Shown here one piece after another: positions 1 through 9,036 of a stretch of DNA of 64,000 nucleotides (position 1 is the stretch's first letter; every line of letters begins with the position of its first letter). The translations under genes and the position numbers were made by a program. Source of the stretch: JABDMH01 sp965222645 (GTDB lineage: Bacteria > Bacteroidota > Bacteroidia > Chitinophagales > Saprospiraceae); NCBI GenBank assembly GCA_965222645.1, contig OZ244968.1, positions 5,332,001 to 5,396,000 on the forward strand, given 5' to 3'. Below the pieces are notes generated by a model. That model had not been told where the DNA came from, did not search any database, and saw nothing but the letters and a program-made list of their open reading frames with translations.

Positions 1-2
1 TT

Positions 3-2426
3 TCACCCTGGCGTGACTGGGTGATCAATGCCTTTCATGAGAACATGCCCTATGATCAATTTGTCACATGGCAATTGGCTGGTGACCAGGTGGAGAATCC
101 GTCGAAAGAAAGCATTTTGGCCACTGCCTTTAATCGCCTGCACAGAAAAAATTCTGAAGCCGGAATCGTTTTTGAGGAGTACAGGGTCGAGTATGTTGCA
201 GATCGAGTGCACACTTTTGGGAAGGCGTTCATGGGAATGACTTTGGAATGCGCTCGGTGCCACGATCATAAATATGATCCAATTTCTCAGAACGAATATT
301 ATCAACTTTTTGGATTCTTTAATCAAACAAATGAATTGGGCACGGCAATCTATGGTCCCGATCAGGTACCCGGTCCGGCTCTTCTCTTGAGCACTGATGA
401 GCAGGATGAAAAAATCAATTTCCTCCGAGAGAAAATAAGTGAACAGGAAGAAAAATTAAGCGACTTGGAATTCCGCACTCCAGTCAGCTTTGGAGAATTA
501 AATAATCCGGATATCAAATCAATTCTTCAGGATAAACTTGTAGCTCATCATACATTCGATGAAATAAAAAAAATCGACGAGAAAAAGTACCATTCGATAA
601 ATCTTGTGAATAAAGCGAAACCAGCAGTAATGGTTGAGCCGGACCTTCGCAAAGGACAAAAGGGCAAAGCTTTTTTTATCAATGACTATAATTATATCAC
701 CCTCGCAGATAAAGTGGGTTGGGCAGACCGGATGGATCCATTTGCATTCACTTTTTGGATCAGGCCAGAACGTCACTATGATGAGGCTGGTCTCTTAACT
801 CATTGTGAAGACCTTCGACTTGGATATAAAGGGTATTCACTGCATTTGCAGGAAAATAAATTGCGATTTATTATTTCCCGCGCCTGGCCGGATCATTCCA
901 TCGAAGTGCTGAGTGAGAGTGAAGTACCTGTCGGGCGGTGGTCCCATATTGCTGTCAACTATGATGGATCTAGCCGGGCAGACGGCATCGAGATTTATCT
1001 AAATGGCGAAATTTGCAAAAAGGAAATTATTAACAACACACTTTATAAATCAGTTTTATATGAGCCTGATATACATACCTACGGGTTTCATGGAGTGAGG
1101 CTGGGTTACCGTGACAAAATCAAGACTTTCAAAGGAGGAGCAATTGATGAAATAAAGTTTTTTAATGATTTATTGTCTGAGCTTGAAATTAAATTTGACT
1201 ACGGAGATCCGGATGTAAACTATAAAGACCAAAAATTACGGAAGCAATTTGATTTTATTAATCACAATTCTATAGCACATTCGCAGAGAAAACATCTCCA
1301 TGGTTTGCGATCGGAACTAAATGATTTTATAACTGATATTAAGGAAATCATGGTCATGCGTGACCGCAGAGAACCCAGGCCTACTTATTTCCTCAACCGT
1401 GGCAGATATGACATGCCTGAGCATCTTGTGGATCTTGCTGTCCCTGCATCTATAGCCCCGGATTTTTCGGGATTTAAGAAAAATAGACTCGGCCTTGCTC
1501 AATGGTTGTTTTCGGAGGAAAATCCCCTGACTGCACGCGTATTTGTAAATCGCCTTTGGCAGCAGCACTTTGGCCGTGGATTAGTTCAGACCACAGAGGA
1601 TTTTGGAGCTCAGGGAGCATTGCCCTCTCACCCTGGGTTACTGGATTGGCTGGCCCGGGAGTTTATTGACTCAGGTTGGAATGTAAAGCATATGCATCGA
1701 CTTATCTTGACTTCAAGATGTTACCAACAGTCTGCTTTATCTGAAGCAGAGAGTAGGGAAAGGGATCCCGAGAATAGATTACTCTCGCGTGGCCCATCTC
1801 AACGACTATCTGCCGAGATGCTGCGTGACAATGCACTTGCGATCAGTGGACTTCTGGTCGATAAGGTGGGCGGACCAAGTGTCTATCCTTATCAACCTGC
1901 AGGTCTTTGGGACGAGATCAGTAACAAAATCTGGCGTTATCCCTATCTGCAGGAACCAGGAGAGGGACTGTATCGTCGAAGTCTTTATACTATTTGGAAG
2001 AGGACGGCTCCACCTCCCTCCATGCTTCTGTTTGATGTGCCGGATCGCAGCTTTTGTACCGTAAGGAGACAACAAACAAATACACCCTTACAAGCTCTGG
2101 CTCTGCTCAACGATCCACACTATGTGGAAGCTTGCTGTGTTTTGGCTATGAAAAGTTGCGAAAATTTTGAGCGGCTGGAAGACAGGATGCACTTTGTTTT
2201 CAAACGTATTCTCGGTCGAGATCCCGATGATTTTGAGATAGTAAATATGAAAAAATTTTACTGGAATGAATTTGACATTTTAGAAAATAATCCAAAGCAG
2301 GTTCGGGAATATTTTGAGAACGGGGAGATTGCCGTACCCGACCGTTACAATAAAAAAGAAGTGGCGTGCCTGGCCGCACTTGGTCACAATATTTTAAATA
2401 CGTATGAAGCTCAGGTAATGAAGTGA
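3..2426 (+). CDS. PSD1 (DUF1549/DUF1553) protein with internal LamG domain, 5'-truncated by window edge
   Basis: The reading frame is open to the left edge, so the N-terminus, where family members usually carry a cytochrome c domain, lies outside the window. The visible part starts inside DUF1549 (RDWVINAFHENMPYDQF) and has the conserved CARCHDHKYDP motif at about residues 83-93. A short charged coiled coil (about 135-155) follows, then a LamG/concanavalin-like domain (about 210-400, with FTFWIRPE and GRWSHIAVNYDG), then DUF1553 (about 465-780, with NRLWQQHFGRGLV and NTPLQALALLNDP). The stop overlaps the start of the DUF1501 gene, the usual partner. These pairs are abundant in Planctomycetes and some Bacteroidota; a redox role linked to polysaccharide breakdown has been proposed but the reaction is not known. 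Family call is firm, function is not. Confidence 0.93.
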   Translation, partial: SPWRDWVINAFHENMPYDQFVTWQLAGDQVENPSKESILATAFNRLHRKNSEAGIVFEEYRVEYVADRVHTFGKAFMGMTLECARCHDHKYDPISQNEYYQLFGFFNQTNELGTAIYGPDQVPGPALLLSTDEQDEKINFLREKISEQEEKLSDLEFRTPVSFGELNNPDIKSILQDKLVAHHTFDEIKKIDEKKYHSINLVNKAKPAVMVEPDLRKGQKGKAFFINDYNYITLADKVGWADRMDPFAFTFWIRPERHYDEAGLLTHCEDLRLGYKGYSLHLQENKLRFIISRAWPDHSIEVLSESEVPVGRWSHIAVNYDGSSRADGIEIYLNGEICKKEIINNTLYKSVLYEPDIHTYGFHGVRLGYRDKIKTFKGGAIDEIKFFNDLLSELEIKFDYGDPDVNYKDQKLRKQFDFINHNSIAHSQRKHLHGLRSELNDFITDIKEIMVMRDRREPRPTYFLNRGRYDMPEHLVDLAVPASIAPDFSGFKKNRLGLAQWLFSEENPLTARVFVNRLWQQHFGRGLVQTTEDFGAQGALPSHPGLLDWLAREFIDSGWNVKHMHRLILTSRCYQQSALSEAESRERDPENRLLSRGPSQRLSAEMLRDNALAISGLLVDKVGGPSVYPYQPAGLWDEISNKIWRYPYLQEPGEGLYRRSLYTIWKRTAPPPSMLLFDVPDRSFCTVRRQQTNTPLQALALLNDPHYVEACCVLAMKSCENFERLEDRMHFVFKRILGRDPDDFEIVNMKKFYWNEFDILENNPKQVREYFENGEIAVPDRYNKKEVACLAALGHNILNTYEAQVMK

Positions 2427-3850
2427 TGGATTTTAATAAACAAAATACAAGACGACAGTTTCTGAGACAGACTGCGGGAGGATTGGGTGCATTGGCACTG
2501 GGACAATTGATAAATACAGAATCCATCCATGCACAATCCAAAAGTAATATCACCGGCCTGCATTTCCCTGCCCAGGTGAAGCGGGTTATTTATTTGTTTC
2601 AGAGTGGAGCACCGTCACAAATAGAAACATTCGATTACAAACCAGCACTTGCCAAATGGCATGGCAAGGAAATTCCCCCATCAGTGCAAGGCACCCAACG
2701 GAATTCGGGAATGGTCACCGAGCAAAGCACCTTTCCATTGGTGAAATCGATTTTTCCATTTAAGCAATATGGTGAGAATGGGGCCTGGGTTAGTAGCCTG
2801 CTTCCCCGCACAGCCAGCATTGTGGACGAGCTTTGTATTGTGAAGTCAATGTATACCGAGGCGATAAATCATGAGCCGGCTGTGATGTTTTTGCAGACCG
2901 GATCCCAGCTCAGGGGTCGGCCGTCGATAGGGAGTTGGCTGAGCTATGGTTTGGGAAGTATCAACCAAAATCTACCGGCATTTGTTGTGATGATTTCTAA
3001 GGGCGGAGGTGCTCAGCCTCTGAACTCAGGTTCTTGGGGAAGTGGATTTTTGCCCTCCCATCATCAGGGTGTTCAATTTAGGGCTGGCAAAGATCCCGTG
3101 CTATACCTGAACAATCCGTATGGCATCCATGCAGGTGATCGACGCCGGTCACTCGATTTTATAAAGGACCTGGATCAGCATCAAAAGGAGATTTGGATGG
3201 ATCCCGGGATTGAATCCAAAATCAATCAATATGAAATGGCTTTTCGTATGCAGTCATCTGTGCCTTCAGTAGTAAATACAAAAGATGAGCCTGATTACAT
3301 TTACGAACTGTATGGTGAGGATTCCCGTATTCCAGGTACCTATGCTGCCAATTGCCTCCTGGCTCGCAAGCTTGCAGAACAAGATGTTCGGTTTATACAA
3401 CTGTACCATATGGGTTGGGATCAGCATGGAAATCTACCAAGTGGCATATCTCGACAGTGCAGGCAGACTGATCAGGCCTCGGCTGCGCTGGTGACTGATC
3501 TTAAACAAAGGGGATTGCTAGAGGATACTTTGGTCATTTGGGGAGGCGAGTTTGGTCGTACGAGTTTTTCTCAGGGAAGGCTTACAAGAGAAAATTATGG
3601 CCGCGATCACCACCCGGGTTGTTTCACTATTTGGATGTGTGGAGGAGGAATTAAGAAAGGACTAGTTTATGGGGAAACAGACGAACTGGGCTACAACGTA
3701 AGTAGAGATCCCGTGCATATTCACGATTTTCAGGCCACTCTTTTACATCTTCTGGGCATTGATCATGAGCAACTCACGTATAGGTACCAGGGAAGGAGAT
3801 TCAGACTCACCGATGTGCACGGAAAAGTGGTCAGGGAACTACTGTCGTAG
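2426..3850 (+). CDS. DUF1501 family protein, Tat-exported
   Basis: The protein of about 474 residues belongs to the DUF1501 family, which has an alkaline-phosphatase/sulfatase-like fold. A twin-arginine signal (TRRQFLRQ near residues 8-15) is followed by a short hydrophobic stretch, so export in folded form is likely. Family landmarks include FQSGAPSQIETFDYKP, IWGGEFGRTSFSQG and GRDHHPGCFTIWM. The ATG at 2426 overlaps the TGA of the PSD1 gene by one base, which suggests translational coupling. A GTG three bases earlier is a less likely start. It presumably works with the upstream PSD1 protein; the substrate is unknown. Confidence 0.93.
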   Translation: MDFNKQNTRRQFLRQTAGGLGALALGQLINTESIHAQSKSNITGLHFPAQVKRVIYLFQSGAPSQIETFDYKPALAKWHGKEIPPSVQGTQRNSGMVTEQSTFPLVKSIFPFKQYGENGAWVSSLLPRTASIVDELCIVKSMYTEAINHEPAVMFLQTGSQLRGRPSIGSWLSYGLGSINQNLPAFVVMISKGGGAQPLNSGSWGSGFLPSHHQGVQFRAGKDPVLYLNNPYGIHAGDRRRSLDFIKDLDQHQKEIWMDPGIESKINQYEMAFRMQSSVPSVVNTKDEPDYIYELYGEDSRIPGTYAANCLLARKLAEQDVRFIQLYHMGWDQHGNLPSGISRQCRQTDQASAALVTDLKQRGLLEDTLVIWGGEFGRTSFSQGRLTRENYGRDHHPGCFTIWMCGGGIKKGLVYGETDELGYNVSRDPVHIHDFQATLLHLLGIDHEQLTYRYQGRRFRLTDVHGKVVRELLS

Positions 3851-4182
3851 CCGGTCCCAAATTTTCTAATCGCACAATCTAATCGCATTCGCATTGTCCA
3901 ATATGCGTGTCATAGGCCTAAACTGCCTATTGTTTTTGATCTAAATTCCTGAATAATTACAATTATTAGACTTTCTTAACAATATAAATTCTCATTTTGG
4001 GTTAACAGTATACCGCACAAACTGTTTTTCCTTTATTAAGACTGGTTGCAACCATTGTTGAATGCTGACCTTGTCATCGAGGGTTGATGCATGGTATGGC
4101 ATATTTGACTTCATTGTATGTAATTCGACCGCTTTCGATGCATAGATGTATTCTTTTATTTAACGTAAAAAATTTAAATCAA
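3851..4182. other. Intergenic region, 332 bp
   Basis: The stretch between the DUF1501 gene and the next lipoprotein gene is AT-rich, with short repeats of the words aatcgca and cgcatt near 3875-3900. No RNA gene, clear terminator or coding remnant was recognised. It probably holds the promoter of the downstream lipoprotein gene. Confidence 0.5.
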
Positions 4183-5013
4183 ATGAGTATTATTAATCAT
4201 GTTTTGAAATCCTATCCTGTTAAGTTTGTGATTTGTGCCGTAGTTTTTACCAGCCTTTTTATTTCTTGTGATGAAGACACAGGTCTTACCGAAGCAATAG
4301 ATAAAGGAGGAGTTGAAGAAGTGGCCAGTGCCATGGCAAACAATGGAAATGGTCACGACTATTTACTGAATATTATTGGAGTCCCCAAGGATAAATCGGC
4401 TGATATGGACGAGAATAATGGGCGCCGGATCTTTGTGAGATTAAATGGTGGAGAAACAGTAGAGAATGGTGGTGGCAAGTGGAAGGAGGGAAAAACATGG
4501 AACGATCTAGATAAGATAAATAAGATTCTTTTACAGATGGGAGATTTCCAGGTGCTGGATGCCAATGCAACAGATGATGATGGAGCTTTGTTTCAGCTTC
4601 CTGATCCAGATCCGGAGGATGGTATTTCCCCGTCATATCGTATTGTTGCAAGAGCCCTTGGCACGCCGGGAGGTTCTGCTACATTGACTACTTGTGGAGA
4701 GGCTGAGGGAGATATTTGGTGTGGTAATAATGGTATTACAATCGAAGGTCACGGCAGAGGCGGAAGTAATAACAAAGGTGGTGGTAAACCCATATTAATT
4801 GATGTGACAGAAAATTTACTGAAAATGACTATCCTACTTGACCCAGATGAAGATCCTGACCTGGCAGATTGCCTGGGATTTACAGACACAGATGGGGACG
4901 ATCCTGTGGAAGAAGTAGATGTTTGGCTATTTGATCCATGTTTCGAAAACTACTTTTGGAATTATGATAACAATGGCCTGAAATTACTGCAATTGAGGTT
5001 TTACCTTCTTTAG
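4183..5013 (+). CDS. Hypothetical lipoprotein
   Basis: The protein of about 276 residues has a typical Bacteroidota lipoprotein signal: a short basic start, a hydrophobic core and a lipobox ending SLFISC, followed by acidic residues (DEDTG) as is common for surface-exposed lipoproteins. The ATG at 4183 was chosen because it places the signal at the N-terminus; an earlier in-frame ATG at 4084 would add 33 unrelated residues. The mature part is rich in Gly, Asn and Asp (for example GGGKWKEGKTWNDLDK and GHGRGGSNNKGGGK). No known domain was recognised. A strong two-way terminator lies just downstream. Confidence 0.72.
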   Translation: MSIINHVLKSYPVKFVICAVVFTSLFISCDEDTGLTEAIDKGGVEEVASAMANNGNGHDYLLNIIGVPKDKSADMDENNGRRIFVRLNGGETVENGGGKWKEGKTWNDLDKINKILLQMGDFQVLDANATDDDGALFQLPDPDPEDGISPSYRIVARALGTPGGSATLTTCGEAEGDIWCGNNGITIEGHGRGGSNNKGGGKPILIDVTENLLKMTILLDPDEDPDLADCLGFTDTDGDDPVEEVDVWLFDPCFENYFWNYDNNGLKLLQLRFYLL

Positions 5014-5048
5014 ATTTTTGTCAACTCAATCGAAATAGGTTTCCAGGT

Positions 5049-5087
5049 AATAAATGAGGTCGAGGCGTTGCCCGGACCTCATTTATT
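5049..5087. terminator. Bidirectional rho-independent-type terminator
   Basis: A perfect 13-bp inverted repeat (aataaatgaggtc at 5049-5061 against gacctcatttatt at 5075-5087) with a 13-nt loop lies between two convergent genes. The AT-rich outer stem supplies U-rich tails on both strands, so it could end transcription from both sides. Confidence 0.8.
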
Positions 5088-5118
5088 TAATGAAAGTTTC
5101 CTCTTCGATCAGATTTGA

Positions 5119-5478
5119 CTATTGACCATCGGGGACTAGCTCATATGTCCTGCTGTCCTTGTACCTCATTGTCCACAAAAAGGGAAAAAGCAAAAAGATT
5201 CCGCCAATAATAGCACCGACATCGGCTTCCTCATTTCTCGCAAAGGAGGTGTGAAAGGGTTCATATCCTTCTAGTCTGAGCTCTACGAGCGTTTTGCTGC
5301 CCACGATTTTTGTGTCTTTGTGCATATAGGGTGTCTTTCCCATTCGCTCACCATCGAGAAAAACATCAGCTCCGCCAGGTTCTGATCTTATTAAGGTGGC
5401 GCTGGAACAGCTGGTGATAAGCACCACGATGGCCAGAAAGATCGGTGTGATTCTTAGATTTGACTTCGATTTTTCCAT
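5119..5478 (-). CDS. PEGA-domain lipoprotein
   Basis: This is a small protein of 119 residues. The N-terminus is a lipoprotein signal (IFLAIVVLITSC), and residues about 25-75 match the PEGA fold that often mediates surface interactions (IRSEPGGADVFLDGERMGKTPY and LRLEGYEPF). A hydrophobic segment near residues 88-103 (IIGGIFLLFPFLW) is probably membrane-associated; Bacteroidota proteins of this kind often carry it. The gene faces the preceding lipoprotein gene across the shared terminator. The exact role is unknown. Confidence 0.8.
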   Translation of the reverse strand: MEKSKSNLRITPIFLAIVVLITSCSSATLIRSEPGGADVFLDGERMGKTPYMHKDTKIVGSKTLVELRLEGYEPFHTSFARNEEADVGAIIGGIFLLFPFLWTMRYKDSRTYELVPDGQ

Positions 5479-5689
5479 TTGGCTAAATATTACTTGCCTG
5501 CAATTTATTAATAGATATTGAGGAGATTTGATTGATTGATCTACTTTATGAAATATTTAATACAGGAGCTTATTTTCTTAATTTTTTCGTAAGATAAAGA
5601 GAAATTAAACTCACCCAATTGTATTAAACAAAAAAGGTGGCACCAGGACCACCCTTAAATTCCAAAAATTGTTCTTTGCAAATACTTTC

Positions 5690-6127
5690 TTAAGCCACTT
5701 CGATCATTTTTGGCGGTTGTGGTTTTGCTTCTTCCTTTTTGGGAATGCTGACGTAAAGCACACCGTCCTCATATTTTGCATTAATGCCTTGATCGTTTGT
5801 CGTGTCAGGTAATGTAAATGTTCTCTTAAAAGAACGATAGCTAAATTCCTTTCTCGTATACTTTCCACCATCATCCGTATCGCTCTTTTCTGACTTTTTT
5901 TCAGCAGAAATGGTGAGTAAGTTGTGATCCAAATCAACCTTAAAATCTTCCTTCTTTAAGCCCGGAACCGCCATCTCGATCTCAAAACCATCATCAGACT
6001 CCCTGATGTTTACCGCAGGTACATGACTGCTGGTCTCTGCAAACGCGGGTAGTCCTGACCAATTGCTGTCAAAAAATCCATCCCAAACACTGGGGAAAAA
6101 TCGATCGTTTCTCTTCATAAGTTTCAT
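5690..6127 (-). CDS. Hsp20/alpha-crystallin family small heat-shock protein
   Basis: The protein of about 145 residues is an ATP-independent holdase chaperone of the cytoplasm. The alpha-crystallin domain spans about residues 38-135 with VNIRESDDGFEIEMAVPGL, KEDFKVDL and the YEDGVLYVSIPK region; a C-terminal I/V-x-I/V-like tail (MIEVA) follows. The start at 6127 (MKLMKRND) gives the usual family length; a start at 6118 is also possible. An upstream in-frame ATG at 6265 would add 46 basic residues unlike the family. The gene is monocistronic and its promoter side borders the tandem-repeat array. Confidence 0.92.
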   Translation of the reverse strand: MKLMKRNDRFFPSVWDGFFDSNWSGLPAFAETSSHVPAVNIRESDDGFEIEMAVPGLKKEDFKVDLDHNLLTISAEKKSEKSDTDDGGKYTRKEFSYRSFKRTFTLPDTTNDQGINAKYEDGVLYVSIPKKEEAKPQPPKMIEVA

Positions 6128-6329
6128 AATTATTATTTTTTCTGGTTGAGAAATTAGTTTTATCAATGTCAACTTCTCTAATGCAATTCGCTTACCATTG
6201 CGTTTTTTGCGCCAAAATGGCATATTTTCCAACTTTGATGTTTTTTTAATGCGCCAATATGACACAGCAGCATGCTTTTGATATGATATTTTGACAGCTG
6301 TTCACCAAGAAATAACTTCTCCAAGTCCT

Positions 6330-7117
6330 TGCGCCTTGAGGTTCGTCAAAAAACAAATAACTCAGTGCCCCTGTGCCCCTGTGTCTTCGCATTCATCAAT
6401 AAATAATTATCTCAGTGCCCCTGTGCCACCGTGTTCATCAAAAAAAATAATTATCCAGTGCCCTGTGCCCCCGTGTTCATCAAAAAATAAAATTTCTGTG
6501 CCCCTGTGACACCGTGTTCATCAATAAACAATTATCTCAGTGCCCCTGTGCCACCGTGTTCATCAAAAAAAATAATTATCCAGTGCCCCTGTGCCTCCGC
6601 ATTCATCAATAAACAATTATCTCAGTGCCCTGTGCCCCCGTGTTCATCAAAAAACGTAAAATTTCTGTGCCCCTGTGTCTTTGCATTCATCAAAAAAAAT
6701 AATTATCTCAGTGCCCCTGTGCCTCCGTGTTCATCAATAAACAATAATTATCTCAGTGCCCTGCGTCTCCGTGTTCATCAAAAAATAAAATTTCTGTGCC
6801 CCTGTGTCTTTGCATTCATCAATAAATAATTATCTCAGTGCCCCTGTGCCTCCGTGTTCATCAATAAACAATAATTATCTCAGTGCCCTGCGTCTCCGTG
6901 TTCATCAAAAAAAATAATTAGCTTAATGCCCCTGTGCCTCCGCATTCATCAATAAATAATTATCTCAGTGCCCCTGCGTCTTCGCATTCATCAATAAATA
7001 ATTATCTCAGTGCCCCTGTGCCTCCGTGTTCATCAATAAACAATTATCTCAGTGCCTCTGTGCCTCCGTGTTCATCAATAAACAATTATCTCAGTGCCCC
7101 TGTGCCTCCGTGTTCAT
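6330..7117. repeat. Degenerate tandem repeat array, about 19 copies of a 40-45 bp unit
   Basis: Each unit reads roughly cagtgcccctgtgcctccg, then a tgttcatc or cattcatc block, then an A-rich stretch and attatct. Unit starts fall near 6365, 6415, 6459, 6499, 6541, 6584, 6626, 6667, 6711, 6756, 6796, 6838, 6883, 6928, 6968, 7010, 7052 and 7094, with a weak first copy from about 6330. Units vary by small indels and substitutions, and pairs of neighbouring units recur as higher-order blocks. The array ends one or two bases before the stop codon of the FAD oxidoreductase gene. The short open frames inside it (Pro/Ser-rich) are products of the repeat and are not called as genes. Confidence 0.95.
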
Positions 7118-7118
7118 T

Positions 7119-8975
7119 TTACTGACCTAACTGATCCAAAGAAAGCACTTGCCCTTCGTCCAGAAGCAAGTTTCTAAGCGTGACGTAAGAGACGTCCTGT
7201 ACCGGAATATTTTGATCGGCGGATAGCACCGCAGCAATTGCAGCGCTTTGACCCAAAATCATAAAGACAGGCTCCATCCGGATAGAGCCAAATGCAATAT
7301 GAGAACTCGATACGCAGATGGGAACCAGTAAATTCTCAACATCTTCTTTTTTCGGAATGAGCGATCCATAATCGATCTGATAAGGCCTGGGAGGTTTCAC
7401 CCCGATATCACCCTCGTTTTGTACAAAACCATCCGGCTTGATATAGCGCTGTACATTATGAGAATCCATAGTATATGATCCCATCCCAATGGACCTTTTC
7501 ACCTTTACATGATCCATGATTTCATGCTCGGTCATGACATAATCACCGATCATGCGACGGGCTTCACGCACATAAATTTGGTGGGGCCAGTAGTCATTGT
7601 CTACAAATTCGTCTTTGGCAAGGCCCCATTCATTCATTTTTTCTCTGATCTCACCAGGCACCGTTTTATCATTTGCGATAAAATACATCAGGCCACGTTG
7701 ATAATGCTCATGCTCCTCTATTATTTCCTTTCTTCGTTCGTAAGAAGCTTCCGGATAATCATAATTCATCCCGATATTGTCTGTACTGAACGGACCGTGA
7801 TTATTGGTATCAGTTTTTTTATTTGGTATAGGGTCAAATTTGTGGAATGTCTCGTTCCAGCCAGATTGAAAAATTCTACCTAACAATGCGTAGTCATCTC
7901 TCTGGTAATTTTCTGGTTTCACAAAAGGTACCCGGTTTTCAGAATGATTACTCAGGCACATTCTAAAACAATACGCCTGAATTCTATGATCTCCTTCTCC
8001 CTTTCTGCCCGGAAATTCCTTTGATATCTTTGGTAATATCCCGGAGGTAGAATCATAAGGTATTATATAGGGACTCATGTCTGTCATAAAATGGTGCCTG
8101 TGGTGGAGTACACCCACTTGAACACCATTCCAATTTTCGCCATAGGTATTATTAGATTCACGACCTACATGATACGGTACACCTGCAGCCGCCATCAGAT
8201 CACCTTCATATGTGGCATCGATAAAGATCTTTGCTGAATATTTATTGCCATCCAGCATCGCTATTGATTGTATTTTACCGTTTACCTTAATGACACCTTT
8301 TTCTCGATTTAGCCAGACATTCCGCAATACCTGTATTTCGTGATCTTTGATAAACTTCTCAAAGACATTTTCTGCTGCATGAGGCTCAAAGATCCACATG
8401 GTCCTTTTATCTCCATCGATGGCGGGAGTGCCTTGACCGCGATTCCCGTAATCGGTCCTGCTCTGCCATTTCCAATTATCGTCCTCTTGATAGTGGTCGT
8501 AAATGTGCTGATAGAATTCTCTGGCCATACCACCGATCACCTCTTTATTGCCTGTATCAGTCCAGCCCAGGCCTCCGGAAGTGAGACCTCCCAGGTGCTG
8601 CGACGGGGAAAGGAGCAATACAGATTTATCCTTCCGGGCAACCTGGACAGCCGCAATCACTCCAGCCGATGTGCCTCCATAAACAATCACGTCATAGTCA
8701 GGCTGGTGGGATTCCTTCGGCGGCCCACATGCAACAAATAACATAGTAGAAAAAACTAATGCACCATGTATGAAGTATCTGATATTAGTGACGAGGTTAT
8801 TCTTTGGTAGGACGAAGAAGCGAAACCGCACATGGCCCAAAGCCACGTAAGCCTTCCTACCTGTGGTATCGCGGGCAGGGCTTTCGATGATGCTTTGCTG
8901 GCCGAAGCCGGATGGCGAAGGAACTGATGAGTTACCAGAAAAGAAACCGTCAATAGTATTAGATATTTTGTACAT
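7119..8975 (-). CDS. FAD-dependent oxidoreductase, lipoprotein-like, with repeat-derived N-terminus
   Basis: The core (about residues 88-618) is a FAD_oxidored-type protein. The dinucleotide-binding strand-loop is YDVIVYGGTSAGVIAA, followed by HLGGLTSGGLGWTD. Near the C-terminus ILGQSAAIAAVLS resembles the family's second FAD motif. Residues 64-84 look like a lipoprotein signal (core ending MLFVAC, then GPPKES). Before that signal lie about 60 residues that derive from a dispersed DNA repeat also present at 43.2 kb, so the signal is oddly internal. No alternative ATG exists between residue 1 and the signal core. The gene may have been modified by repeat insertion and may not be correctly exported. 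Substrate unknown; homologues often sit in polysaccharide-degradation clusters. Confidence 0.85.
   Translation of the reverse strand: MYKISNTIDGFFSGNSSVPSPSGFGQQSIIESPARDTTGRKAYVALGHVRFRFFVLPKNNLVTNIRYFIHGALVFSTMLFVACGPPKESHQPDYDVIVYGGTSAGVIAAVQVARKDKSVLLLSPSQHLGGLTSGGLGWTDTGNKEVIGGMAREFYQHIYDHYQEDDNWKWQSRTDYGNRGQGTPAIDGDKRTMWIFEPHAAENVFEKFIKDHEIQVLRNVWLNREKGVIKVNGKIQSIAMLDGNKYSAKIFIDATYEGDLMAAAGVPYHVGRESNNTYGENWNGVQVGVLHHRHHFMTDMSPYIIPYDSTSGILPKISKEFPGRKGEGDHRIQAYCFRMCLSNHSENRVPFVKPENYQRDDYALLGRIFQSGWNETFHKFDPIPNKKTDTNNHGPFSTDNIGMNYDYPEASYERRKEIIEEHEHYQRGLMYFIANDKTVPGEIREKMNEWGLAKDEFVDNDYWPHQIYVREARRMIGDYVMTEHEIMDHVKVKRSIGMGSYTMDSHNVQRYIKPDGFVQNEGDIGVKPPRPYQIDYGSLIPKKEDVENLLVPICVSSSHIAFGSIRMEPVFMILGQSAAIAAVLSADQNIPVQDVSYVTLRNLLLDEGQVLSLDQLGQ
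8803..8930 (-). repeat. Dispersed repeat, copy 1 (inside the FAD oxidoreductase 5' end)
   Basis: Read on the minus strand this stretch aligns nearly without gaps to 43180-43304 on the plus strand. It includes the exact word cttcgccatccggcttcggc and the block cagcaaagcatcat. The centre holds a palindromic segment (ccctgcccgcgatacc then acaggtaggaaggc). Homology may extend a little further toward 8950. It encodes residues about 15-58 of the oxidoreductase frame. Confidence 0.85.
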
Positions 8976-9036
8976 GATGCACTAGATAGTTGAAAATGAT
9001 TATTATTTTCATTTGTGAATAGATCTTACAATAAAA

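Noticed and set aside
4084..4182. Extended N-terminus for the 4183 lipoprotein
   Set aside because: The lipoprotein signal begins at the 4183 ATG; the extra residues look like untranslated leader.
6330..7117. CRISPR array
   Set aside because: Units are directly adjacent without unique spacers, and no cas genes are in the window.
6291..7125. Three plus-strand frames rich in Pro, Ser and Asn inside the tandem array
   Set aside because: They are direct translations of the DNA repeat, lack start signals and end at random points.
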